This document shows positions 7,200 to 15,120 of a stretch of 64,000 nucleotides of DNA, in pieces; position 1 is the stretch's first letter, and every line of letters starts with the position of its first letter. The notes under the pieces were generated by a model. It was not told the origin of the DNA and searched no databases. It was given only the letters and a program-made list of their open reading frames with translations. The position numbers and the translations under genes are program-made. Origin of the DNA: Aromatoleum tolulyticum (lineage in GTDB: Bacteria > Pseudomonadota > Gammaproteobacteria > Burkholderiales > Rhodocyclaceae); contig NZ_FTMD01000009.1 in the NCBI RefSeq assembly GCF_900156155.1, positions 1 through 64,000 on the forward strand. Reading direction: 5' to 3'.

Positions 7200-8171
7200 T
7201 CAGTTCGTCGTGGCGGCCGTGTCGGACGGCACCACTGCCGCACGCAGGTCGCGGGCGATGAGGCGGGCGCGCTCGTTGTCGGCACGCAGGCGCGCCAGTT
7301 CCTCGGCAGGCAGACGGCCGGCGTTGGCGTAATCGAGCTTCCATACGGCATCGGTGGCCCAGCGCAGTGGCGACTGCACGGTGGTGCGCGTCGCGGGCGC
7401 CGCTTCCAGCAGGCGCAGCGCGAGTTCCAGCGTGTCGTCCTGGGACGCCACATCGTCGGGGCGGCCCGCCGCATTGCCGAGCGGAAAATCGCTGAACAGG
7501 AAGCGCGGCACCCCGGCGTACTCGACGATGTCCTTCGCGCAGCCGAGCACGACGGTGGCGATGCCGGCAGTTTCGAGCTCGCGGGCGACGAGACTCAGCG
7601 TCTGGTGGCAGACCGGGCAGTTCGCGACCAGCACGGCCGCATCGACGCCATCCTCGCGGCAGCGGGCGACGATCTCGGGCGCATCCACGTCGAGCGTGCG
7701 GCGCTGGCTGCGGTTGGTCGGCGCGCCGTGAAAGCGCGCCGCCAGGGCCCCGACCCGACCCCGGGCAAGCGCCCGGCGCAGCGCCGGCAACGGGAACCAG
7801 CAGGCGCTATCGGCCATCGACGCGTGCTTGCGGTCGATGCCGACGTGGGCGATGCGCAGGTCATGGTCGGCGGCGCTGTCGCCCGAATACACCGCGTAGA
7901 ACTTGGCGGCGGCGTTGTACGGCGCACCCGGTCCCTGCGGCCCCTTGTCGGCTTGGTACGGCGCCGCCGTCGTGACGATGGTCAGCCGGCTCGCCGACAG
8001 CGGTTTCGCGAGCGGCGCGAACGGCACCTCGGCGTAGTGTGCCCACACGTATGGATTGTCATAGCCCAGTGCGAGGTAATAGTCCCGCGAGCGCTCGATG
8101 TACGCGACCGGCCGGTCGTGCGCCGGTGCGAATCCGAGGTTCGCGGATTCGTCGATGTCGGCGCCAGCCAT
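7200..8171 (-). CDS. Glycine/sarcosine/betaine reductase component B-like protein with CxxC instead of Sec
   Basis: The 323-residue protein resembles the GrdB/PrdB (selenoprotein B) family of Clostridial reductases. It has the N-terminal VTTAAPY segment, an HDLRIAHVGID stretch, and a redox site CPVC at 185-188, where characterised GrdB has Sec-x-x-Cys. Farther on, GVPRFLFSDFPLGN matches the conserved C-terminal segment. No in-frame TGA is involved, so it is a plain cysteine protein. The ATG at 8171 overlaps the stop of the upstream ligase (TGATG), so the two are translationally coupled. It may use a Cys pair to cleave C-N or C-S bonds reductively in an acyl-CoA or carboxylate, but no function is established for such selenium-free members in respiring bacteria. 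Confidence 0.65.
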   Translation of the reverse strand: MAGADIDESANLGFAPAHDRPVAYIERSRDYYLALGYDNPYVWAHYAEVPFAPLAKPLSASRLTIVTTAAPYQADKGPQGPGAPYNAAAKFYAVYSGDSAADHDLRIAHVGIDRKHASMADSACWFPLPALRRALARGRVGALAARFHGAPTNRSQRRTLDVDAPEIVARCREDGVDAAVLVANCPVCHQTLSLVARELETAGIATVVLGCAKDIVEYAGVPRFLFSDFPLGNAAGRPDDVASQDDTLELALRLLEAAPATRTTVQSPLRWATDAVWKLDYANAGRLPAEELARLRADNERARLIARDLRAAVVPSDTAATTN

Positions 8172-9571
8172 CACGCCCCCTTCCCCACGATCTCGATCAG
8201 CTTCGTCTTCGCGCCACTGCGCGGGAAGCTGCCGAAGGGGACGATCTCGACCTGCGGGCGGAAGGTGAGCAGTTCGCGGATGCGCTGCTCGATCCGTGCG
8301 CCGAGCGCCGGCCACTCGCCGGTCGGCGTGTCGGCCGCGGCCTCGATGGCGAGGCGCAGCGGCGGTTCGACGCGTGGGGGCGGCGCGTCGAGGCGGATGC
8401 GCAGCTCGCCCGAGACCTGCGGGCGGAACTGGCCGACCACGTTCTGGATCGCCGCCGGATACACCTTCACGCCCTTGATCGCGAGCATGTCGTCGACACG
8501 GCCGATGATCTCCATACGCGTGCCGAAATGGCCGCAGCCCGGGCACTCGCCGACGTGGAGGCGCAGGATGTCGCCGGTCGCATTGCGGAACGCGGGCGCC
8601 GCTTCGTATTCGAGCGCCGTGTGGATCGCCTCCCCGACCGCGCCGTCCTTCAGCTCGAGCGGCGCCTTCGTGTGGGGATCGACGAGGTCGTAGCGGAAGC
8701 AGTAGTCCTCGGCGAGGTAGTGCATCCCGTGCGAGTGCTCGCTGTCGCAGGTGATCGTGCCGTTGTGCCACGCGCCGCCGGTCGCATCGAAGACCTGCGC
8801 GCCGAAGTGCTCGCGCACGCGCTGACGGAAGGTGGGCAGGCTCGCGCCGGGTTCGCCGGAGCAGTAGATGATCTCGATGCCGAGCGCGCCCACCGGCTTG
8901 CCGATCTCCTGCGGCGCACGCTCAATCAGCTGGTTCACCATCGACGGCGTCGCGAACAGCACGCGCGGACGCGTCAGTTCGATGTAGCGCAGGATCTTCG
9001 GCCCCCCGCCCTCCGCCCCGACCGCCACCGGCCGCGCCCCGTAAGCTTCGAGCGCCTGCACGTAGGTGATGCCGGCGAGCCATAGCGACAGCCCGAACGC
9101 ATGGAAGGTCGTGTCGCCCGAACGGATGCCGGCGGCGCGGAACATGCGCCCCAGCACCGTGTAGGTGATGTCGAGGTCCTTGCGCGAGAACACGTAGAAG
9201 GTGGGCGTGCCGGTGGTGCCGGAGGTCGCCGCGAGATGGATCGCGTTCTCCGGCGCGGTCGTCAGGTGCAGGCCCAGCGGATGCCCGTAGCGCTGCAGGG
9301 AGGCATCCTGCGAGTCGCGATGGCGAGTCTTGTCGAGGAGGGCCGGCAGGCGGCGGAAGTCGTCGAGCGTGCGGATCGCCTCGGGGGAATCGACGCCGGC
9401 CTCGAGGAAGCGCTGGCGGTAGTAATCCTCGTTGCCCCACACGTAGCGGATCTGGCGCTTGAGCTTCTCGAAGCGGCGGGCGTTGAGGACGGCGAGGTAT
9501 TCGCCGGGGTCGCGCGTGGGCACGTCGAAATCGTGGAGCGCGTGATTGGCGCGCGGCGGCTGGATGGTCAT
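8171..9571 (-). CDS. Phenylacetate-CoA ligase-like (PaaK-type) adenylate-forming enzyme
   Basis: The 466-residue enzyme of the PaaK branch of ANL ligases would activate a carboxylic acid to its CoA thioester with ATP. Signatures are the phosphate loop TSGTTGTPT at 116-124, the E/D-containing core with VFDATGGAW, the hinge GRVDDMLAIKGVKVYP, and a late SGAKTKLIEI. A cysteine pair CPGC precedes the hinge as in other PaaK proteins. The long open frame continues upstream into the neighbouring gene but has no domain there; ATG 9571 (MTIQPPRANH) is taken as start. It is coupled to the GrdB-like gene. The substrate may be whatever TctABC imports; phenylacetate itself is not implied. Confidence 0.85.
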   Translation of the reverse strand: MTIQPPRANHALHDFDVPTRDPGEYLAVLNARRFEKLKRQIRYVWGNEDYYRQRFLEAGVDSPEAIRTLDDFRRLPALLDKTRHRDSQDASLQRYGHPLGLHLTTAPENAIHLAATSGTTGTPTFYVFSRKDLDITYTVLGRMFRAAGIRSGDTTFHAFGLSLWLAGITYVQALEAYGARPVAVGAEGGGPKILRYIELTRPRVLFATPSMVNQLIERAPQEIGKPVGALGIEIIYCSGEPGASLPTFRQRVREHFGAQVFDATGGAWHNGTITCDSEHSHGMHYLAEDYCFRYDLVDPHTKAPLELKDGAVGEAIHTALEYEAAPAFRNATGDILRLHVGECPGCGHFGTRMEIIGRVDDMLAIKGVKVYPAAIQNVVGQFRPQVSGELRIRLDAPPPRVEPPLRLAIEAAADTPTGEWPALGARIEQRIRELLTFRPQVEIVPFGSFPRSGAKTKLIEIVGKGA

Positions 9572-9636
9572 GACGGATCGGCTCCGGAATGGAAACAGAA
9601 AGGGGAAATCGGTGTTACGCAAGGGACGGCCGGGTT

Positions 9637-11139
9637 TCAGCCTTCGGCGAACGCGACCTCGCGGGTCGCGCGCAGGCGCGGCAGGGCCATGACGACGATG
9701 AGGGCGAGGGCCAGTAGCAGCAGCGCCAAGCTCAGCGGACGCGTCAGGAACACCGTCGGATCGCCGCGCGACAGCAGCATCGCCCGGCGCAGGTTCTCCT
9801 CCAGCATCGGCCCGAGCACGAAGCCCAGCAGCAGCGGCGCGGGCTCGCAGCGCAGCTTGATGAAGAGGTAGCCGAGCAGGCCGAAGGCCACCGTCAGCAG
9901 CACGTCGAACATCTGGTTGTTCACGCTGTACACGCCGATGCAGCAGAACAGCAGGATTGCCGGATAGAGCACGCGGTATGGCACCGCGAGCAGCTTCACC
10001 CACACGCCGATCAGCGGCAGGTTCAACAGCAGCAGCATCGCATTGCCCACCCACATGCTGACGATGACGCCCCAGAAGAGCTCGGGCCGCTCGCTCATCA
10101 CCTGCGGGCCGGGAACGATGCCGTGGATCATCATCGCGCCGATCATCAGCGCCATCACCGCGTTCGCCGGCAGGCCCATGACCAGCAGAGGGATGAAGGA
10201 GGTCTGTGCGCCGGCGTTGTTCGCGGACTCGGGGCCCGCTACGCCTTCGATGGCACCCTTGCCGAAGCGCGACGGATCCTTCGCCAGCCGCTTCTCGACC
10301 ATGTAGGACGCGAACGAGCCCAGCATCGCCCCGCCGCCCGGCAGCACGCCAAGCAGCGAGCCGAGCGCGGAGCCGCGCAGCACCGGCTTCCACGAGCGGC
10401 GGTAGTCGTCGCGCGAAGGCAGGATGCGCCCTACCCGCACCGCCGCCACGTCGCGCCGTTCGTCGCGCTCCAAATTCGCGATGATCTCGCCGATGCCGAA
10501 GACGCCCATCGAGATGACGACGAAGCTGATGCCGTCAGCGAGCTGCGGCAGGCCGAAGGTAAAGCGTTCCTCGCCCGAATTCACGTCGACGCCGACGAGC
10601 CCCAGCAGCAGGCCCGCGAGCGTCATCGCCACCGCCTTGAGGATGTCGCCCTGCGCCAGCACGACTGCGGCGACGAGGCCGAGCACCATCAGCGCGAAGT
10701 ATTCCGCCGGGCCGAATTTCAGCGCGAAGACGGCGAGCGGCGTCGCGGCCACGGCGACGACCAGCGTCGCGACGGTGCCGGCGAAGAAGGACCCGATCGC
10801 CGCGATGCCGAGCGCGGCACCCGCGCGGCCCTGCTTCGCCATCGCGTGGCCGTCGAGGCAGGTGACCACCGACGACGACTCGCCCGGCATGTTCACGAGG
10901 ATCGCCGCCGTCGAGCCGCCGTACTGCGCGCCGTAATAGATGCCCGACAGCATGATCAGCGCGGCGGTCGGCGGCAGGCCGTAGGTCACCGGCAGCAGCA
11001 TCGCGATCGTCGCGACCGGCCCGAGACCCGGCAGCACGCCGATCAGCGTGCCGAGCGTGACGCCGGCGAAGCAGTACAGCAGGTTCGTCCCGGTGAACGC
11101 CGCGTCGACGCCGATCGCAAGATGAGACAGCAGTTCCAT
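9637..11139 (-). CDS. tctA: Tripartite tricarboxylate transporter, large permease TctA
   Basis: The 500-residue integral membrane protein has 10-12 hydrophobic segments and the family signatures GVLPGLGPVATIAMLLP near 35 and GVLPGGGAMLGSFASYMVEK near 265, the two repeated PGxG motifs of TctA. It carries solute across the inner membrane driven by an ion gradient, together with TctB and a TctC binding protein. It lies 11 bases after tctB and 65 bases before the CoA ligase gene, so transport and activation are probably co-transcribed. Confidence 0.95.
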   Translation of the reverse strand: MELLSHLAIGVDAAFTGTNLLYCFAGVTLGTLIGVLPGLGPVATIAMLLPVTYGLPPTAALIMLSGIYYGAQYGGSTAAILVNMPGESSSVVTCLDGHAMAKQGRAGAALGIAAIGSFFAGTVATLVVAVAATPLAVFALKFGPAEYFALMVLGLVAAVVLAQGDILKAVAMTLAGLLLGLVGVDVNSGEERFTFGLPQLADGISFVVISMGVFGIGEIIANLERDERRDVAAVRVGRILPSRDDYRRSWKPVLRGSALGSLLGVLPGGGAMLGSFASYMVEKRLAKDPSRFGKGAIEGVAGPESANNAGAQTSFIPLLVMGLPANAVMALMIGAMMIHGIVPGPQVMSERPELFWGVIVSMWVGNAMLLLLNLPLIGVWVKLLAVPYRVLYPAILLFCCIGVYSVNNQMFDVLLTVAFGLLGYLFIKLRCEPAPLLLGFVLGPMLEENLRRAMLLSRGDPTVFLTRPLSLALLLLALALIVVMALPRLRATREVAFAEG

Positions 11140-11150
11140 CGCAGCACCGC

Positions 11151-11609
11151 TCAGGCCGGACCGACCGGCAAGGGCACACCCAGGCCGTAGGCGAATACCG
11201 CCACACCGAAGGCCGACAGCACGGCACTCAGGCCCAGCAGTTCGCCGAAACGCACCTCGCGATGCGCGTGGCCGCTCACCAGCGTCAGCGCCACGGTCGC
11301 GAGCACGAGCCCCAGTTGCTGCACGACGAGTGCGAACACGATGACGCCCGCCCCGACCAGCACCGCCGGCCGCAACGCGAAGCCGTCGTCCTGGGCCGGC
11401 TCGTCATCCGTCACGCGCACGCTGCGAATCAGGACGACCGCCCCGAGCACCGCGAGCACCGCACCCAGCAACAGGGGGAAATAGCCGGCCCCCATGCGCA
11501 TCGCCGATCCCAACGGATAGCCCGAGGCGGCATGGCTTCCCGCCAATCCGAGGAGAATGAAGAAAAGACCTGCGAACGAATCCCGACGGTTGAGAATCCT
11601 GATTTTCAT
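11151..11609 (-). CDS. tctB: Tripartite tricarboxylate transporter, small permease TctB
   Basis: The 152-residue protein has four predicted membrane helices (FAGLFFILLGLAGSHAA, YFPLLLGAVLAVLGAVVL and two in the C-terminal half), the usual size and topology of TctB. The ATG at 11609 (MKIRILNRRDSF) is preferred; the open frame extends 26 codons upstream without family resemblance. It is the first gene of the minus-strand catabolic run and is divergent from the aconitase X genes across a 330-base control region. Confidence 0.85.
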   Translation of the reverse strand: MKIRILNRRDSFAGLFFILLGLAGSHAASGYPLGSAMRMGAGYFPLLLGAVLAVLGAVVLIRSVRVTDDEPAQDDGFALRPAVLVGAGVIVFALVVQQLGLVLATVALTLVSGHAHREVRFGELLGLSAVLSAFGVAVFAYGLGVPLPVGPA

Positions 11610-11943
11610 GACAATCCCGGGTGAATGACGATGAAGCCAAGTTAACACCCGCAATCGACGCCACAAATCTCGATTTCTGCTTTGCAAAGCATGACGGAGC
11701 GAAAATTGAAACCCGCGTCAGATCAGGAAAGCAGCCGCTCTCTCATTCCCATGCGAGAGTCGCCCCATTTGATCCGCATGCGATTGAGGCAATATCGCGC
11801 AAACCGCAATCAATAATTTCTGCATAACAAATCGGGTTTTCTTGTTTCTGTTCGCCAGGTCGGATGAATAGAGTTTTGGCATTGCCGCGCCGATCGTCGA
11901 GCGACTTTCGACGATCGAATACCAATACTCAGGAGCCAATCCG
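11610..11943. promoter_or_regulatory. Divergent control region between tctB and the acnX leader ORF
   Basis: This non-coding, relatively AT-rich stretch must hold the promoters for the minus-strand tct run and the plus-strand acnX run. It contains a perfect 10-bp inverted repeat at 11891-11917 and several A/T-rich segments around 11800-11840. No regulator gene is beside it; the controlling protein is unknown. Confidence 0.6.
11891..11917. repeat. 10-bp perfect inverted repeat, possible operator or 5'-UTR hairpin
   Basis: CGATCGTCGA at 11891-11900 is repeated as TCGACGATCG at 11908-11917 around a 7-base spacer. It lies about 10 bases before the ribosome binding site of the leader ORF, so it could be a repressor site or an RNA hairpin limiting access to that site. 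Confidence 0.5.
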
Positions 11944-12039
11944 ATGACCGCTGCAGAAAACCCCGACAAGCTGCACACAGCCGCACCCAATCCCGCCGAT
12001 CCTCTCATCACTGCCGCCATCGCCGGAGCGACTTTCTGA
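11944..12039 (+). CDS. 31-residue leader ORF overlapping the acnX start
   Basis: ATG 11944 stands behind a strong CAGGAG site (11930-11935). The frame encodes 31 residues rich in Ala and Pro and ends at TGA 12037-12039, sharing its last base with the ATG of the aconitase X large subunit (TGATG). The aconitase gene has no clear ribosome binding site of its own, so it is probably translated by coupling to this ORF. No Tat, Trp or other codon run suggests classical attenuation. It could be a genuine small protein or just a translational leader. Confidence 0.5.
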   Translation: MTAAENPDKLHTAAPNPADPLITAAIAGATF

Positions 12040-13292
12040 TGCGGCTCACGGCACTCGAACAGGCGATGCTCGCGGGCGAACACGGCGAAGCCGTCGCCGA
12101 GGCCATCGCCTACCAGATCCGCGTCGGCGAATTCTTCGACGCCGAAGACTTTGTCCCGATCACCAACGCCCACATGATGGGTGACATCGAGGTCATGGGC
12201 GACAGCGGCCTCGCGCACCTCGGCTGCTTCCGCAGCAAGGGCGCGCGCTGCCGTGTGCCGGTGACCACCAACGCGCGCTGTGCCGACTTCGCCCATGCCG
12301 CCCGACTCGGGCAGGACGAAGAGGAAATCGCCAAGGAAAAACGCCTGATCGCGCACCTGCAGGCGATGAACGTCGTCACCACCGACACCTGCATCAACTA
12401 CCAGACGGTGTACCAGCCCCACCTCGGCGAGCACGTCGCTTGGGGCGACACGGGCACCGTGATCTACGCCAACTCGGTGTTCGGCGCGCGCACCAACTTC
12501 GAGAGCGGCCCCGCAGCGCTTGCCGCCGGCATCACCGGCCGCACGCCGCGCTACGGCTTCCACCTCGAACGCCATCGCCGCGGCACCTTCCGCGTCGTGG
12601 TCGACACCGAACTCGACGACCTCGCTGACTGGGGCGCGCTGGGCAAGCTGGCGGGGGAATTCCGCCAGAACTACTACGCCGTCCCGGTCTTCGAGGGCCT
12701 GCGCCGCGCGCCGACCTCCGACGAACTGAAACATCTGGGCTGCGCGCTGGCGAGCTATGGCTCGATGGCGATGTTCCACATCGTCGGCGTGACGCCCGAA
12801 GCGCCCGATCTCGCGACGGCCTTCGGCGGCACGCCGCCCGAGCCGGCCCTGCGCATCGGCCGGGCGGAACTCGACCGCGTGTACGCCGGCTACGACGTGT
12901 CCGACCCCGGCGCAACGCTGGTCGTCTTCTCCGGCCCGCAGCTCTCGCTCTTCGAACTGAAGGCGCTCGCGGAGCGCTTCGCGGGCCAGCGCGTACATCC
13001 CGGCTGCCAGGTGTTCGTGACCACCGGCCGCGGTCCGGCGCGCGACGCCGAAGCGCTCGGCTACCTCGCGACGCTGCGCGAGGCCGGCGTCACGATCCTC
13101 GAAGGCGTGTGCTTCTACATCCTGCAGAACCTCTCCGAGATGCGCCGGCGCAACGGCTGGCACAACCTCGTTTCCAACTCCGCCAAGCTCGTGAACATCA
13201 TCGGCGCGCACCGCTTCAACACCATCCTGCGGCGCACCGACGAGTGCGTCGCCGCGGCGCTCACCGGACGTGTAACGGGAGCGCAATCGTGA
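12039..13292 (+). CDS. Aconitase X, large (catalytic) subunit
   Basis: The 417-residue protein of the aconitase X (DUF521) family is a dehydratase related to aconitase. Recognisable parts are the start LTALEQAMLAGEHGEAV, the Cys-containing ARCRVPVTTNARCADF near 70-85, TDTCINYQTV, and the ANSVFGARTNFES segment. The Cys residues should ligate an Fe-S cluster. Known bacterial members act as cis-3-hydroxy-L-proline dehydratase, and archaeal ones on phosphomevalonate; the substrate here is unknown. It is followed with a GTGA overlap by the swivelling subunit and then a TctC binding protein, so the substrate probably is a carboxylate taken up by a Tct system. Confidence 0.88.
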   Translation: MRLTALEQAMLAGEHGEAVAEAIAYQIRVGEFFDAEDFVPITNAHMMGDIEVMGDSGLAHLGCFRSKGARCRVPVTTNARCADFAHAARLGQDEEEIAKEKRLIAHLQAMNVVTTDTCINYQTVYQPHLGEHVAWGDTGTVIYANSVFGARTNFESGPAALAAGITGRTPRYGFHLERHRRGTFRVVVDTELDDLADWGALGKLAGEFRQNYYAVPVFEGLRRAPTSDELKHLGCALASYGSMAMFHIVGVTPEAPDLATAFGGTPPEPALRIGRAELDRVYAGYDVSDPGATLVVFSGPQLSLFELKALAERFAGQRVHPGCQVFVTTGRGPARDAEALGYLATLREAGVTILEGVCFYILQNLSEMRRRNGWHNLVSNSAKLVNIIGAHRFNTILRRTDECVAAALTGRVTGAQS

Positions 13293-13711
13293 GCGAGCGG
13301 CAGCACATCGCCAGTATGCGTGTCGCACGCGCGGTCGGAGAGCCGGTCGAGGGCCTGGCGCTCGTCTCCACCGAAGGCTTCTCGCCACGCTACGACCTCG
13401 ACCGCTGGAGCGGTCTGATCACGAAACCCGGCCACAAGCTGGAAGGGCGCAGCATCGTCGACCGCATCTGCTTCTTCCCCACCGCCAAGGGCGGCATCGC
13501 CGCCGGCTGGGCCTTCCCCGACATCGTGGCCAAGAAGCTCGCGCCGCGCGCGCTGGTGTTCGGGGTCACCAACCCCGTGATGGTGCAAGGCGCTGCCTTT
13601 GCCGGCATCACGCTCACGGAAGGCTGGGAACCGGACGCCCTCGCCCTCGTGCGCAACGACGACCTCGTACGCATCGACCCTGCCGAACGCCTGATCCACA
13701 TCTATCGCTGA
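13289..13711 (+). CDS. Aconitase X, small (swivelling, DUF126) subunit
   Basis: The 140-residue protein starts at GTG 13289, which overlaps the stop of the large subunit and sits behind ACGGGA. It matches the DUF126 swivelling domain (ALVSTEGFSPRYDLD, GHKLEGRSI, ALVFGVTNPVMVQGA), which closes over the active site of the large subunit. Where characterised small subunits have a Gly-Ser stretch after the FFP motif, this one reads FFPTAKGGIAAGWAFPD without the serine. That suggests a separate subfamily with different chemistry or substrate. Confidence 0.85.
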   Translation: MSERQHIASMRVARAVGEPVEGLALVSTEGFSPRYDLDRWSGLITKPGHKLEGRSIVDRICFFPTAKGGIAAGWAFPDIVAKKLAPRALVFGVTNPVMVQGAAFAGITLTEGWEPDALALVRNDDLVRIDPAERLIHIYR

Positions 13712-13728
13712 ATTCCATGGAGCCCACA

Positions 13729-14715
13729 ATGCGCCCCTCGCTGCACTTCCTCCGCCGCCTCCTGCCCGTCGCCGCGGCACTCCTCACGGCTGCCCTCCCC
13801 ACGAGCGTGCCCGCCGCCGACGCGCCCTACCCCGCGCAGCCGATCAAGGTCGTCGTGCCCTTCCCGCCGGGCGGCCCCACCGACATCGTCGCGCGCCCCT
13901 TCGCCGAAGCGCTGACGCGCAGCCTCGGCAAGCCGGTGGTGATCGAGAACCGCGGCGGCGCGGGTGGCAACGTCGGTGCCGACAACGTCGCGAAAGCGAA
14001 TCCGGACGGCTACACGCTGCTCCTCGGCACGGTCGGGACGGCCGCAATCAATCCCGCGCTCTACGCCCGGCTCAGCTACGACCCGCGCAAGGATCTCGCG
14101 CCCGTCGCCATCCTTGCCGCCGCGCCGGTCGCGCTCGTCGCGCATCCGTCCGTCCCCGCCAATACCGTGGCTGAACTGCTCGCACTCGCCGGCCGCCAAT
14201 CGCTGCGCTTCGGCACGGCCGGCAACGGCACGCCGGGTCACCTGACCGGCGAGATGTTCAAGCAGGCGAGCTCCGCCCCGCTCACCCACGTCCCCTACAA
14301 GGGCAGCGCCGCGGCGCTGCAGGATCTGCTCGGCGGCCACATCGAACTGGCGTTCGATCCGCTCCAGTCGGTGTTGCCGCACGTCCGCGCCGGCAAGCTC
14401 AAGGTCATCGCGATCAGTTCGGCCGAAGCGTCGCCCGTGCTGCCGCAGGTCCCGACCTTCGCGCAGGCGGGCGTAAAGGTCGAAAGCACCGCCTGGTGGG
14501 GCCTGTTCGCCCCCGCCGGCACGCCGCGTCCGATCGTCGACCGGCTCGCCGCCGAACTGCAGGGAGCGGAACAGAGCGGCGACGTGCGTCAGCTCGAGAG
14601 CATCGGCCTCACCCTCAGGCAGATTGCCCAGCCCGCCGCCCTCGACGCCTTCCTCGCCGCCGAAAGCACCAAATGGGCGAAGGCCGTCAGGGACTCGGGA
14701 GCGAAGGTCGACTAG
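13729..14715 (+). CDS. Tripartite tricarboxylate transporter binding protein (Bug/TctC), copy 3
   Basis: The 328-residue Bug/TctC periplasmic protein has a signal peptide (about 1-25, ending VPAADA) and family motifs KVVVPFPPGGPTDIVARPF, NRGGAGGNVGADNVAKANPDG and HVPYKGSAAALQDLL. Start 13729 is chosen because GGAG lies six bases ahead; an in-frame ATG at 13717 is less well placed. It is more distant from the two minus-strand copies than they are from each other. Last gene of the acnX run, closed by a strong terminator. Confidence 0.93.
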   Translation: MRPSLHFLRRLLPVAAALLTAALPTSVPAADAPYPAQPIKVVVPFPPGGPTDIVARPFAEALTRSLGKPVVIENRGGAGGNVGADNVAKANPDGYTLLLGTVGTAAINPALYARLSYDPRKDLAPVAILAAAPVALVAHPSVPANTVAELLALAGRQSLRFGTAGNGTPGHLTGEMFKQASSAPLTHVPYKGSAAALQDLLGGHIELAFDPLQSVLPHVRAGKLKVIAISSAEASPVLPQVPTFAQAGVKVESTAWWGLFAPAGTPRPIVDRLAAELQGAEQSGDVRQLESIGLTLRQIAQPAALDAFLAAESTKWAKAVRDSGAKVD

Positions 14716-14772
14716 GGAAAACCGGCTGATCGGCCCGCAGGCTGCGCCGCATCGCCGGCCGGGGCAGAACAA

Positions 14773-14802
14773 CGATCGGGCCACCCACGGGTGGCCCGAT
14801 CG
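14773..14802. terminator. Strong bidirectional terminator
   Basis: A perfect 13-bp stem (CGATCGGGCCACC at 14773-14785, loop CACG, complementary arm to 14802) is followed by CTTTG. It sits between the convergent TctC gene and the DUF2325 gene and could end both transcripts. Confidence 0.8.
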
Positions 14803-14820
14803 CTTTGCGATGCCCCCGGA

Positions 14821-15120
14821 TCAGCCGGCGCAGGACCCTTCGCCTTCCAGCAAACCGAGTTCCGCAGCGAGCTGCGGCAGACTGCGCTGACAGAAGATCA
14901 CCGGCACGCCGCGCTCCCTGGCGAGCCTGCGCATCTTGCCCGCGAGCCCATGATTGACCTGATCGACCATGATCACCATCAGACGCGCATCGGCCGGAAT
15001 CGCCCTCCGGCTGTCGCTGCCGCGCCGGCCATCCCAGTGACGCACGGGCGCATAACCGCGGCGATGCAGATAGTCCTGATAGGGTGCGACGCGATCGCCG
15101 CCAACGATCACGGCCGTCAT
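14821..15120 (-). CDS. DUF2325 domain protein
   Basis: A small 99-residue soluble protein beginning MTAVIVGGDRVAPYQDYL and containing VMVDQVNHGLAGKMRRLA-like segments and VPVIFCQRSLPQL, which fit the DUF2325 family. This Rossmann-like domain of unknown role is found alone or fused in many proteobacteria, often near oxidative-stress or dissimilatory genes. Two Cys (in IFCQRS and near the C-terminus) are visible. The frame extends to 15183, but the family start is at 15120. It is isolated between the acnX unit and the sulfonate island, so context gives no function. Confidence 0.75.
   Translation of the reverse strand: MTAVIVGGDRVAPYQDYLHRRGYAPVRHWDGRRGSDSRRAIPADARLMVIMVDQVNHGLAGKMRRLARERGVPVIFCQRSLPQLAAELGLLEGEGSCAG

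Noticed and set aside
7200-8171. Selenocysteine insertion in the GrdB-like protein
   Set aside because: The redox site is an ordinary CPVC encoded by Cys codons; there is no in-frame TGA and no need for a selenocysteine element.
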